This document shows positions 19,389 to 29,880 of a stretch of DNA of 64,000 nt, in pieces. This stretch comes from Petrosia ficiformis (lineage: Eukaryota; Porifera; Demospongiae; Haplosclerida; Petrosiidae). Position numbers and translations under genes: made by a program. The notes beneath the pieces were generated by a model. The model had not been told where the DNA came from. It ran no database searches and worked only from the letters and a program-made list of their open reading frames with translations. The stretch is taken from positions 6,684,001 to 6,748,000 of the forward strand of contig OX345640.1 of NCBI GenBank assembly GCA_947044365.1. The letters run 5' to 3'. The stretch's first letter is position 1, and each line of letters opens with the position of its first letter.

Positions 19389-21370
19389 ATGGCACAAGAC
19401 GACTATTTCCTGCAGGAAGAACTAGATGGTTCCCTAACTGTTGTTCTGGGGAGAGAGAAAAGACCTCCGTCACCAGAGCCACCATCCAGCCCATGTCATA
19501 ATCAACATCATATAACTCCATTGGGTGAGAAAGAAGGGTTGCTGTAGTTCGTGCTGTGCATAACTGTACTCCATTGAACGCCGCTGTTATTATGAATGAT
19601 GTTGAAAAGTTAAGGAGTGTACTGCAAAATGGGATTTCATTAGAAGAACTTAATCAGCCAGATTGCACTGGCTCTCCTCCAATATGTGAAGCTGCTTATC
19701 ACAATCGTTTTAGTGCAATGCAATTAATACTGGATTATCCGGGAGTCAATGTGAATATAGGAAATTATCTCGGGTTCACACCTCTGTGCATTGCTGCAGG
19801 CAACACTTTGGATAATCCTAAAATGACTGAGTTGTTACTGGATAAAAATGCTGATGTCAATGTTCGTGCCAAAGATGGTCGCTCACCTCTTCATATCGCA
19901 GCAGAGGGTGGTAATTATCGTATAATTAGAAGACTCTTGGAAGCTAAAGATTTGAAGGAAGAGTATGTCACAGATGTCTATCAGGATGGTGGAATATATT
20001 GTCCTCCACCAGTGATATTAGCTGCTGCACATCAGCATGAGAATATAGTGAATCAGCTACTCCAGCGTACACCTCATCCAGATTTAGTAGTTAAAGACGT
20101 TTACTTACTTCACTGGGCTAGGAAGACTCTTATAGCAGCTGTTGCTGGTCGTAGTACTTTTGATGATCAAAAACTAATCGCTGCATTAAATATTGTTGAA
20201 AGTCAGTCGGAAATAGTATACCGTCCTCCTATAGCAGCTTACGATAACTTGCAAGAGATATCAAGTTTCAATGAATTGGAAGCATACTCTAATATGGGAA
20301 AGGATAATGAAATGTGTGTTCGTATATTTCAGAGTTTGATAATCATGGAACGTACTTTAGGGCTTAGTAATAAGCTTGTTAGCACATGTATCGGTCAGGC
20401 TATCAATGCTTTGAAACACATTAATAAGTTTGAAGAGGTTGTGAAACTACTTGCTCGAATATTTGAGGGACTGTCGTTGATGGAGCGTTTAGTATTGACT
20501 CGAGGATTTTCAATGATGCCTACATATTTACACGTTGCACTCTCATTTTTTCTTGTTGTGCAGTTTTGGAAACGTATTCGTGAATTGACTAAAGCAAATT
20601 TTGAAATAAATTTTTTACCTTTTGTAATTGGACTAGTCAGTGACTTGGACACAATCTTGAATCTTAAAGATAAGCAACCATGTCGTGATGTGGATCACTG
20701 GGGAGAAGCTTTCCAAACAGATTTCACACATCTCTTTGCTATGATAGCATGTGCGTTGCATGCTTCCAAAAAGCATAATAGCGTCATTGATAGAAACAGG
20801 TTGCAAGAATTGGGACTTGAAATTGTATCTAAGTACAAAAGCTATGCAGATGAAAACTTTACATCGTTGGTCCATCTAGCTCTTCGAAAAGCAACTGGAA
20901 TTGTTGATATTTTAAAGTGTTCAGGAATGGGTGGAAGAAACGCTATCAATAGTTACATACAGTTAATTGAAGCGCTACTGCACTGGGGCTGTGCAAGTGT
21001 CCTGAACTCCCCTTACAAGCATTATTTCTGTGAGGTAGAACTCCCTTTACACATGGCTGTAAGATTAGCTGAAATGGACCCATGTTATCTATCTCTCGTG
21101 AATATTCTTCTCTTTCATGGTGCTCATTACGATGGTGTCTCTTCTTCTGGAGTCACGCCGTCAACGATCGCAACTCGGATACCTCTGCTAGCTTGTTTTG
21201 ACCTGTCTCCTCTACCACTTGCCTGTCTAACTTCTAAAGCCATCCTACAACACAGGATTGTGTATAAATCAAGCCCTTACCTACCTCCTGTATTGAAACG
21301 ATTCATTAGTTATCATGACTCAACTCACTGTCAACAAAGAGAGTATGATATTGGATTCCTGAGATCATGA
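19389..21370 (+). CDS. FEM1-family ankyrin-repeat substrate receptor (CUL2 E3 ligase type)
   Basis: FEM1 proteins recruit substrates, often with C-terminal degrons, to CUL2 ubiquitin ligases. Model: exon 1 19389-19524, a 23-nt intron, exon 2 19548-21370; 652 residues, close to FEM1A/B length. Exon 1 encodes MAQDDYFLQEELDGS and a Pro-rich stretch; exon 2 resumes at RAVHNCTPLNAAV. Ankyrin repeats follow, clearest at GFTPLCIAA and GRSPLHIAAEGG. Then comes a FEM1-like middle (YRPPIAAYDNL, ELEAYSNMGKDNE, MERTLG), late ankyrin units (TSLVHLALR, NILLFHGAHYDG) and the terminal VHL-box-like segment (LACLTSKAILQHRIVY, RFISYH). Ankyrin consensus is weak, so it is a divergent member. Without splicing, exon 1 reads to a TAG at 19545. 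Divergent to WDR1, convergent to PSMD8. Confidence 0.85.
19525..19547 (+). other. Candidate 23-nt intron
   Basis: GTGAGAAAGAAGG...GCTGTAG has canonical ends, is not a multiple of three, and contains an in-frame TAG. Removing it joins ITPL to VRAVHNCTPL in frame. The alternatives are an assembly or biological frameshift, or an initiating exon elsewhere. Confidence 0.55.
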
Positions 21371-21985
21371 AAGATAATTATATTGTTTGTATTTGTTTTT
21401 TGTGTATTATGTTTTGTGAAATCTTTTGTGAGGCTTGATGTGCTCTTCACAAATTTATAATAATTAATGATTGATTTATCACTGAAGTCATAGCATATTT
21501 TAGGTTGACATAATAGCATGTGCTGCATATTCAGGTGTGGTATACACATACCCTTTGCATACATCCTTCCTCTTTATGCAATGGGTGTGACAACACCATG
21601 CAGTGTTGCATTGCATTTATTACTGGCTTAATTCTCTATTGAAAATGAAATGTATAATAGATAATTGATATAATTATAAATAGCTCTTTGAAAACTTTCA
21701 GTGAATGACCCATGCTTCACAACAAAGAATTTATAAATTTTGTTGCTATTTAAAACTCAGTTGACAAAGACAGCAAACATCAATTAACACATAAATTATA
21801 CAATAATTATGTATATATTATCCATTGACTGACTGTTTTCGATTTTTTAAATTTATTTTACTAACACTTTAACACTAAAAGAATTTGATGAGTATTATGG
21901 ATTATTATTATTATTATTTAAACATCAAATCTTGTGAAAATTGAAATAACAATTGAACTACAAGATAATACACATAGCAGTACTA
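21371..21985. other. Convergent intergenic region
   Basis: Lies between the FEM1-like stop and the PSMD8 stop. AT-rich, with (TTA)n near 21,905 and a TTTATT at 21,852 that could be the PSMD8 polyadenylation signal. No genes. Confidence 0.5.
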
Positions 21986-22847
21986 CTACACAATTTTCTC
22001 TAGTTCTCGAGCATAACTCAGACACTGTGCAATTAAGGTGGGTGATTTAATCATCTCATTCTCAGGTTTAAGATCCTCAGAGGAAAACGAGTAATACTGC
22101 TGGGTTGAGTCTAAATTCCATCCTCGTCTACCAACAAACGCTCTAAGATCTTCAATATTATCTATCATGAGAAGTCGTTGAGCTTCTGGTATTAATATTT
22201 GTGTATACGCCTTCTCAGCACAACAGGCTATTTCTCCTCGTATGGTGTCAATTAGAATATTAATGAATAAAGCATAATATGGATCGGGTATATCTTCTTT
22301 AGATAGAAATATTTTGTGGTAATTGCCTTCCATCAAAAACTGCTCTAATGAAACCGGTTTTTTCAGGTATATGTTACGTAATTGGTCAGGAGGAAACAAC
22401 TCCAGTTCTGTGTGAAATTCCGCTAATCGGTTTTGGGCTAGTAATCGCATCAAATTCAAACCCAATATTGGGTACTTATAGTCCGACTCCTTCAATATAC
22501 CAGCATAATCAAAGTAATAAGATTTTAACTGAGCAATGTAGCGTTCAAATGAGAATACATCACGACACTCAAGACTCCAAAAAGCACCAATTTCCAACAT
22601 ACTCCTAGCAATTAGAAGGGGCCTGTCATCCATTTCTGCCACATTTGATCCAGTAGGAAGGAAGGATAAGTTCAAGAGATGAACCTTAAGTTTAGATAGA
22701 AGGTTTCCAACATCTTGTAAATCTTTTATATTCCAGGCATTCTCTAGATCTCTATAAAGTTCAGTAGCAAATTCCTGTCAGACATTTTTAATTCATGCGC
22801 ATGCGCAATTGAACTGAACATATTGTTACACGTGTGCTGCTCGTCAT
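21986..22847 (-). CDS. PSMD8: 26S proteasome non-ATPase regulatory subunit 8 (Rpn12)
   Basis: Rpn12 is a lid subunit that completes assembly of the 19S regulatory particle. Exon 2 (21986-22774) carries family motifs in order: FERYIAQLKSYYFDY, LGLNLMRLLAQNRLAEFHTE, the near-invariant KPVSLEQFLMEGNYHK, LIDTIRGEIACCAEKAY, WNLDSTQQYYSF and the C-terminal YARELEKIV (PCI-type winged helix and tail). Exon 2 starts at EFATELYRDLENAW after an acceptor ctgacag, and a TGA precedes it in frame, so a 5' exon is required. ATG at 22847 with MTSSTR, donor gtaaca and a 55-nt intron gives a phase-correct start and 268 residues in total. Exon 1 is inferred from splice signals; exon 2 is certain. Confidence 0.95.
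22796..22807. promoter_or_regulatory. NRF1-type palindrome TGCGCATGCGCA
   Basis: A perfect match to the nuclear respiratory factor 1 consensus GCGCATGCGC, inside the 55-nt PSMD8 intron and about 40 bases from the predicted ATG. In an AT-rich window this is unlikely by chance; a promoter role is inference. Confidence 0.5.
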
Positions 22848-23012
22848 GACGATTCGTGAATGACTAGCATTCTCAAAAGTCTCTGCAATTATTAATTATT
22901 ATTGTGTTCTGAAACCAAAGATGTGAAAATTCCCTGTTACTTTACTTCCTTACTCCAAGTGCAGTGCCAGAATACTCTGATGATTTGTTTGCAGTTTATC
23001 GAATAATTATTA
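22848..23012. promoter_or_regulatory. PSMD8 upstream region
   Basis: 165 bases between the predicted PSMD8 start and the pogo-like element, so the core promoter must be here or in the first intron. No TATA box recognised. Confidence 0.4.
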
Positions 23013-23014
23013 TA

Positions 23015-24065
23015 CCGTATAGCTGGTATTTTTAACGTGGAATTTATTTTCGCTTAAATTCGCGGTCAATTTAAAAACGCGAAAATAACATTGCGTGAAA
23101 CTTTTTATCCAGTGAATATTTAGAACATTTGACATTTCATACCGTATATATTTCCACCACGTGTGTGCAGTGTGAAAAACATCGTTGTCTACTGATGTCT
23201 ATCCTTCAATATCTAAAGCCTATTTCGAAACCAACTACTACTCCTGATGGTCTCCCGTGTCCGATGGGATCATTGTCAGCTGTTATTGCACCAGCAGCCA
23301 TAGAAGCAGCAAACAGCCTGGTTCGAGAAGTCCAACAGCAAAAGAAAACCGCCCCTATCATAAACTCTCCCCAGCTCTACGAGCGAATATAGGAAAGTAT
23401 GCTTGTGAGAATGGTGTGTGTGCTGCAGCAAGGCACTTTTCTCACCGGTTGGAAAAATCCTTAAATGAGAGCACAGTTCGATCTATCAAAAAAGCATATC
23501 TTATAGAGGTAGGCCAAAAAAGAAGATCTGATGAGACAGTGATTGTACTTCCACCTCAAAAGCGTGGACGTCCTCTGCTGCTTGGAGAGAAATTGGATGA
23601 CCAGGTGCAAAGATATCTTAAAAAAGTGAGAGAATGTGGTGGAACTGTTAACACAGCTATCACTATTGCAGGTGCTAAGGGCTTACTGCTAAAGCCCTTA
23701 GCACCTGATAACTCCTCCTCTCCTGATAAACAGAGAACAAACACGTGAGATCATTCTTGGTAGATGACCTACTATTTCTCCATTTTTGAAAACAGCAACG
23801 GCGTAGCGGTCTTTTGGGTTAGTAGTCTCCCTCTTACATTCGAGTTCTTCATCGATTACTGCCTTCCAAAAGTCGTTATAAACATGGTAGCCACGAACAC
23901 AACAATTTCACTCAACAATTACATTTATAACTGTATCACGTGGTGAAATTTAATTTTCGCGTGCGTCATCACGTCGCGAATATTTGCTCCGCGAAATACA
24001 TCAACTATTAGAACGTTTTCTCTTACCGCGAATTTTTATGTCCACGAAATAAACCAGCTATACGG
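23015..24065. mobile_element. 1.05-kb Tc1/mariner (pogo-like) non-autonomous element
   Basis: It starts CCGTATAGCTGGTATTTTT and ends, on the complementary strand, CCGTATAGCTGGTTTATTTC; TA flanks both ends. Sub-terminal regions are rich in CGCG-containing motifs (TTCGCGGTCAA, ACCGCGAATTT). The interior carries a transposase N-terminal fragment and no catalytic domain. A larger autonomous relative presumably exists elsewhere. Confidence 0.8.
23200..23748 (+). pseudogene. Transposase N-terminal DNA-binding region, frameshifted
   Basis: An upstream frame reads PDGLPCPMGSLSAVI and IEAANSLVREVQQQKK and stops at 23,392. The overlapping +1 frame then reads KLSPALRANIGKYACENG, AAARHFSHRLEK, LNESTVRSIKKAYLIEV and the basic RGRPLLLGEKLDDQVQRYL. 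Together they look like one protein (helix-turn-helix plus basic hinge of a pogo/CENP-B-type transposase) broken by a frameshift near 23,340-23,390. It stops after AKGLLLKP with no DDE domain. Gene type is inferred from general resemblance; the frameshift itself is seen. Confidence 0.6.
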
Positions 24066-24067
24066 TA

Positions 24068-26662
24068 TATCATGGAAAGGCCACTGTGTGGTTTTGTCGC
24101 TATCATTAGTGAATTTTATACTATTTCAATCACTCTCAAACTTCTAACTGCTAACTCTACTGCTGAAAGTAAACTATCAAGGTTGTATGTGCACATGCAA
24201 CTCCAATGAGTTTCCAGTCTTGGAGGGTTGTTGGTACATTCAATCTGGTTTGAGGTTGTACTTGGGGGAGGAGTAGATGAAACTCTAATCAGTTTCTAGT
24301 CTTGCAAGCTTCTTGCTTATTCAATCTGGTTCTAATCTGTATCTGTTGGAAACCACACAAAGCCATAGGTGTAATTATAGGGCCTAAAAAGTTCTGATAG
24401 TAATCAAACGTGGTGGAGGGGGCGGTTGTTGGGCATTCTAGCAGGGTAACTCTGAGAAAGATTGGAGTTTGAGAAAGGTAAATATTATGTTTTCACTCAC
24501 AAGCTACAGAATTCACCTACTCTTCACCCTATAAAACTAAAATGAATTTTCAGAAAACAGCTTTATTTGTTTTCTCAAAATGCATTTACTTGGTGCACGC
24601 CATGTTTTGTGGGCATGGCTTTTGTGATTTTGTACTTATTGCGAATGGAAAAATGGAGATTTTGGCTACATTTCCTCACTTATAGGACAAAATAAAAGTG
24701 ATCAGAAGATATGAAGGTTGGTATTACACAAAAGTAGTATCATATGTTACCATATTCTGTTTAGAAACTGGACAAAGGTTCAAATAAATTATTGTAATTA
24801 TTCATGAGGGATGTGGCTACTTAATTATTTTAGTAATTTAATAAACCCAACTGTTGGCGATATGTCAGCAGCCCGTAGTCAGGCAAAGCCTCACTCATGC
24901 AGATGGATAAGAAATGTCTGATGCTACATATTGTTGTCTAAAGAAGCAAAGGTAGTAACAACATCCATCAGAAGAGAGTCCAATTGATATCAGTTAGACG
25001 TTTTAACTAACTCCAATGGGTTGATGGTTTCTTTCCACCAGCTGACATCATCATTTCACATGTTGGCACACCCCTATTATTTTGCAAGGTACCGTAGTTG
25101 GAGCAATCAAGCGTGGATGAAGTACAAGAGGGTTGTTCAATACTTCAATTCTGAGTCGAAAAGACTAACTAGACTCTGACTGAGTTGTAAGTATAACTGG
25201 GCAATGCCTAGGCCTAACACTGGCTATGGTGGGTGACCTCTCGCGGGGTAAACTGTAGTTCGTCTCTGAGAAAGAACGGAGTTTGAGAGTGCCTACAAAG
25301 GTAAATTTTATGGTTTCATTTACAAGCTACAGAATTCAACTTTCTTCATCCCCTTCTCCCTAACAATGTTCAGGAAACGGCTTCACTTTTTTTATTTTTA
25401 TGAATTATTATGGACAACATTTAACTAGTTTTGCTACATGCGCATGTATTTGCTGGATCTCTCTTCTAACGTGGCTGATTTAGATGGAGACATGATCATG
25501 TAAGGCAAGAACGTTCAGAGGGAATCACAGTACCATGAGGTATTCATGAAAATTTGGATTTGACCATGCCACTTACTTTATCATCATCAAATTTTCATAA
25601 TGACTTGAAAAAAAGAAGCAGCTAATCTTGTAGTTTGTGAACATTTTAAAATCATTAATAGTACTGCCTGTTACATGATATCAATGACTTCCACTGCCAA
25701 GAAAATCGACTCAGATGGCCAGACGGTCTTTTCTGTGGCATGGCCGGATGGGGACAAGACTACTTGTGAAGGTCAGTTATTTTGCCTTTAACTCTACCTG
25801 TGAGCAAGCTATGAACTTCTTTCGGTTAATTCTAAATTTACATTTGTTTGTTTAATCATCAATTGTAATACATGCACTCTACAGACCAATGTAGTGGCTT
25901 TTCCATGTAAAAGGGGGTTCTGTTTTTAATGCTTAACCCATGATAAGGGAATTGGAAGGAAAATTTGAGCACTGAAATGCTTAGTGAGCAACCTAAAGTG
26001 CAATGAGCCCTCACTCAGAGCTAACTCTATAATAAAGAAGGTGGAGAGGTTAGAGTTCATTTATTATGCAAATGAAAAATTAATTACACACGAAATGAAC
26101 ACCATCAGTAAAGTAATAAGGAAAGAAATGAACTGATATATAATACTTTACTGTGTACCAGCTGAATCACCCATGCTGACAATGTTCAATTATTCTGTAT
26201 TCTCACAAACATTAATGATAGTTTGAATTTGGATTATCTATTAGATTAAGTTAAAAATCATTTTATATATTATTACTGTGAATGAGGAAAGAAGTAATGA
26301 AATTAGTCATCATTTGCTAACCAAACCAATGCTGACTATTCAACAACTTTAAGTCAGTATAATAATGACTGGAACAATAGTCGCACTTCCTGGAAACCAA
26401 ATGTAGTTACTTTTCTATGCAAACTGGTCAAATTATTTACCTAATGATCTATTTAACATTCATTGTCACATGTATATATAACAGTATTGGAGGAAAATGA
26501 ATCAATGATCATACACCAACTGTGATATATTAAAAGACTTTAGAAAATTATTACTGGGAGTATTGTTGATATAGCTAAACGCTATTCTATAAAATGAATT
26601 AACACTATTAGTTGTACTGTATTAAAGCTGGATTTCTCCTTAACTATAGCTATACCCACAAA
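24068..26662. other. Intergenic region with a small internal duplication
   Basis: No supported gene. A ~95-bp tandem similarity occurs at 24,205-24,245 and 24,285-24,330 (AGTCTTG and TTCAATCTGGTT). A ~160-bp segment around 24,420-24,570 recurs at 25,230-25,400 (TCTGAGAAAGA-GGAGTTTGAGA and ACAAGCTACAGAATTCA). The 25,748 stretch shares GGATGGGGACGAGACTA with the 5.85-kb hairpin. Confidence 0.5.
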
Positions 26663-26998
26663 TAGGCCTGTGTGGTAATGATATCACAATATTAAGCACG
26701 ATTATTGTGATGGCCAATAATTATCGCCTTTCAATTTCCATTCAAATAATGATGACTACTATACATTATTACAGTATGATTTCAATAGACAGATAAAGTA
26801 CACAATATGGGATTAAAATGGACTGTTAGCTTTCTCTAGAGGTAGGAACTCTGTTATAGATGTCAAATTTTGTGAGAAAATGTGGAATTTTATCATTTGG
26901 ACAGCATTTACAGTGTTATCATGGAACATGCTTTCATTATCACAATAGCAAAAACAGAGATTGGATGCTCGCCCTATCACGATTATCTCACAGGCCTA
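26663..26998. mobile_element. hAT-like MITE with TAGGCCTGTG ends
   Basis: Starts TAGGCCTGTGTGGTAAT and ends ATTATCTCACAGGCCTA. The interior contains CACGATTATTGTGATGG, like the AGGGATGGGC element at 16,113. The flanks CCCACAAA (left) and CCCACAAC (right) look like an 8-bp target duplication with one change, as expected for hAT elements. Confidence 0.7.
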
Positions 26999-27845
26999 CC
27001 CACAACGTGAAATTTTATCAAAATTAAATAATTATTTTTTTTGAGATGTATAAAATCCACAGCTCAAAACCATGCTATTATCTAAAAAATAATTAGACTA
27101 ACAATGTCTTTAACCGCTATCCCACTAATCAGCAATATAGTGGCTATGCAATGTGCCTGTTAGTGTGATGTTTGCAACAGGATTGTTCATTTTGCATGTG
27201 TTCATCCTATCATGCCATCCATACTATTATCTATGTTGATTTTTAAAAGACATTTTTGATATCACTGACCAATGAGTTTCATGATTATTTGGATACCATG
27301 GCCAGTGGAATTGTGTACTATTATAGTTATGTGTGTGCATACCTAGTAGTTTACTTGTATACGTACCAGCTTGCTTGTACTCAGAGTGGACTGTGGTTCA
27401 TCTGCAGTGGATAATCTATAGGTTTGGAAGTTTTCGGGTTTAACCTGATTGTACCCAGAAACTTAAATGAAATACATTTTTTTTGGAGTTTTATGTCATT
27501 AAATTGGAGCAATAATTGAAATTCATCTGAATTATTAACTTACAAATGAATATTAACCTGCTGATAGTTACCCCCTAAATTTCAGTAAAACTTTTACCTG
27601 AAAACATCCAAGCCTAGTAATCTAGTGTAGTCAACTTTTAACTAGTTAGCTATCTCACAACAAACATCAACTCCTGGTGTGGGTATCCCATAAAGTACTT
27701 ATTATAGTAAATTTGATCTTATCAAGACAGTGGTTGATATATACTTCATGTACGTAAGGATTACACAGTCAGCACTCTTATATACATGTAATACTTATAT
27801 ACACTAGTTGCTTCAGTATCTTTGTGGTGTCACAGGTGCTAGTTC
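26999..27845. other. Intergenic AT-rich region
   Basis: No gene, RNA or repeat of note between the hAT-like MITE and the minisatellite. Confidence 0.5.
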
Positions 27846-28650
27846 CTTTTGGGACCATGATGTAATTGGTGACTCTAAAGTCCCCAGCACCTCAGGTCTC
27901 CCTAGACGTCCCTGTAGTGTCTACAATGTCGTTGGTGTCCCTGGTGCCTTATGGGGCTGTAGTGACTGAGGTGTCTGTAGTGTCCTTGGTGTGCATTGTG
28001 CCTCAGGTGTACAAGGTGTCCTTGGTATCTTGTATTCCAGTGGTGGCTGAGGTTCCTATAAAGTCCCAGGTGTCTGCAGTGTCCCTTGAGTTCTTGGTGT
28101 CACTAGTGTCTTATGTGCCTGTGGTGACTGAGGTGACTCCAATCACATAAAACACCAGGGACACCAAGAACACCCTGTCTGTGTGTCTGTAGAGTCCTTG
28201 GCGTCCTGATGTCCCTGGTATACTTCGTGTCCCTGGTGTTTTATGTGCCTGTGGTAACAGCAGACACCTCCATCACCACAAGCACATCAGACACCAATGA
28301 CACTGCAGATACCTCAGTCAAACAGCCACATAATACACCAATGACACCAAGGTCATGTACATGCACCAAGGACACTAAGGACACTACAGACACTACAGAC
28401 ACTTCAGTCACATAAGACACCAAGGACACTACAGACACCAAGGACACTACAGACGCCTCAGTCACCATGGCATGAGCACATAAGACAGCAAGGATACCAG
28501 GGCCAGGACACCTAAAACAGGCAACACAAGCACCGGAGATACATCCGGCACCAGGACAGCAAGACACTCTAAGCACCACAGGAACTTCAGTCACCACAGG
28601 CATATCAGTCAACAAGGACACCAAGGACACCAAGTTACTCTTCCTGGACA
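27846..28650. repeat. Inverted minisatellite of GGTGTCCTTGGTGTC-type units
   Basis: The left half (27,850-28,255) is built of degenerate GTGTCCCTGGTGTC and GTGACTGAGGTGTCTGTAGT units. The right half (28,256-28,640) has the complementary orientation (GACACCAAGGACACTACAGA). The same Val/Ser-rich reading frame (VSLVS, VVTEV) therefore appears on the plus strand at left and the minus strand at right. Treated as non-coding satellite with large hairpin potential. Confidence 0.85.
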
Positions 28651-28743
28651 ACAAGCTAAGTTTGCTTCCTATACTGGTAAAATGGCCAGATAGTGATCAT
28701 ATGTAAGCATCTTGATCAAAATTTACATTGTCCAAACTAGAAT

Positions 28744-28836
28744 ATGTAGGGATGTTAAAATTCAAAGTGTATGTGAGCAAGGTTGGAATGGGAACAAAGA
28801 AAAAACAAACCACTTCCATAATAACCCTACATATAA
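28744..28836. repeat. Short copy of the CCCTACAT foldback family
   Basis: Begins TGTAGGGATGTTAAAATTCA and ends CTTCCATAATAACCCTACAT; matches one arm of the foldback element at 35,991-36,295. Confidence 0.65.
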
Positions 28837-29504
28837 GTACAGCTAATTTGTTTTTGCTCTTTAGTGACATTGGTATGTATAGCTATATGAAATGGTTTGT
28901 TTAATTTATTTCTGCTGTTACCCATCTCCACCTTATTCACATACTTTTGATACCCTACGTACATTGTATTCAATAATTTTTAATAAAAATATTCTGTAAA
29001 TGTTAGAGCTTTATCACAAACTCAATTAACTAATTTTCTTAATCATGGTATCATGTTCATGATTTCATACCGGCTTTTTTGATAGGAAGAGGAAAGAATA
29101 AATCATGTAAAGCTCAGTGGGGTGCATATGTGTCTATCTGTCTGTCTGTATGTCATCAGTCTATGTGGCTATCTATTTGTCTGTCTGCATGTGTGTCTAT
29201 TTGTTTGTTTGTATGTCAAGTCTGCACGTGTCTATCTGTTTGCGCCAGTGTATGTATCTGTCCATATGTCAATCAGTCTGCCGCCATTGTGGTATGTTCC
29301 TGTAGGAAATCATAGTTTAGGCCGTCTAGGGTTGCGTGACATCTGGTTACCCAATTTGAAAAGTGGTTGCATGTTAAAATAAATTTTGACGAAAATCTAG
29401 GGATGGGGAAATCAAGTAAGGAAGGGGGAAATTCCTGATAAATATATAAAATTGGCCTATTTGGTATACTTTCCCATTAAAACTAATTTTGATGAAATGC
29501 TTAC
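28837..29504. other. Intergenic or intronic region with a TCTG tract
   Basis: A CTGTCTGTATG / TCTATCTGTTTG low-complexity tract lies at 29,130-29,290. It may be the intron after the orphan exon ending at 29,505. Nothing else recognised. Confidence 0.5.
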
Positions 29505-29744
29505 CTTCAATTGCTCTCCATTAATTACACCATTTTGTGCAGGAAATGAAGTATCTACAAAAATAATAGCTCTTCCTGGATTCCAAATTTCATTATAGAA
29601 TGGCAAGTGACTGAAAGGTGATGTTTAATCAATATTACTTTGTAGGAAAGTGTCCATTTTCAAAAATCAGGTCACATAATAAACATACTCTTCTATTTCC
29701 CTAGACAAGAGAAATCCTTTTTCTTCTCCACCAACTGCATTACC
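29505..29744 (-). CDS. Two internal coding exons of an unrecognised gene
   Basis: On the minus strand, exon 29689-29744 (acceptor atttcag, donor gtatgt) and exon 29505-29610 (acceptor ctttcag, donor gtaagc) join in phase (18 codons plus two bases, then one base plus 35 codons). They encode GNAVGGEEKGFLLSREIED and then HLPFYNEIWNPGRAIIFVD, ending INGEQLK. No stop is present, so exons on both sides are missing. The aromatic-rich sequence and clean splice sites suggest a real gene, but no family is recognised. Flanking exons could lie beyond the piggyBac-like element or have been lost. It may belong to an isoform of the ankyrin gene; nothing visible proves that. Confidence 0.55.
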
Positions 29745-29880
29745 CTGAAATCCATGATAATACATTTTGTTTACACATTGTAGTTCACTTTTGTCATCCA
29801 ATTCAAATAAGTGAAGAGAAAACCAAAGTCAAGCTTATTGCTAGTAGATCAGTAGTATAACCATATAATTAACTAGTTAA

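Noticed and set aside
29079..29382. Cys/Val-rich frames on the plus strand
   Set aside because: Low-complexity TCTG tract giving three overlapping frames; no gene signals.
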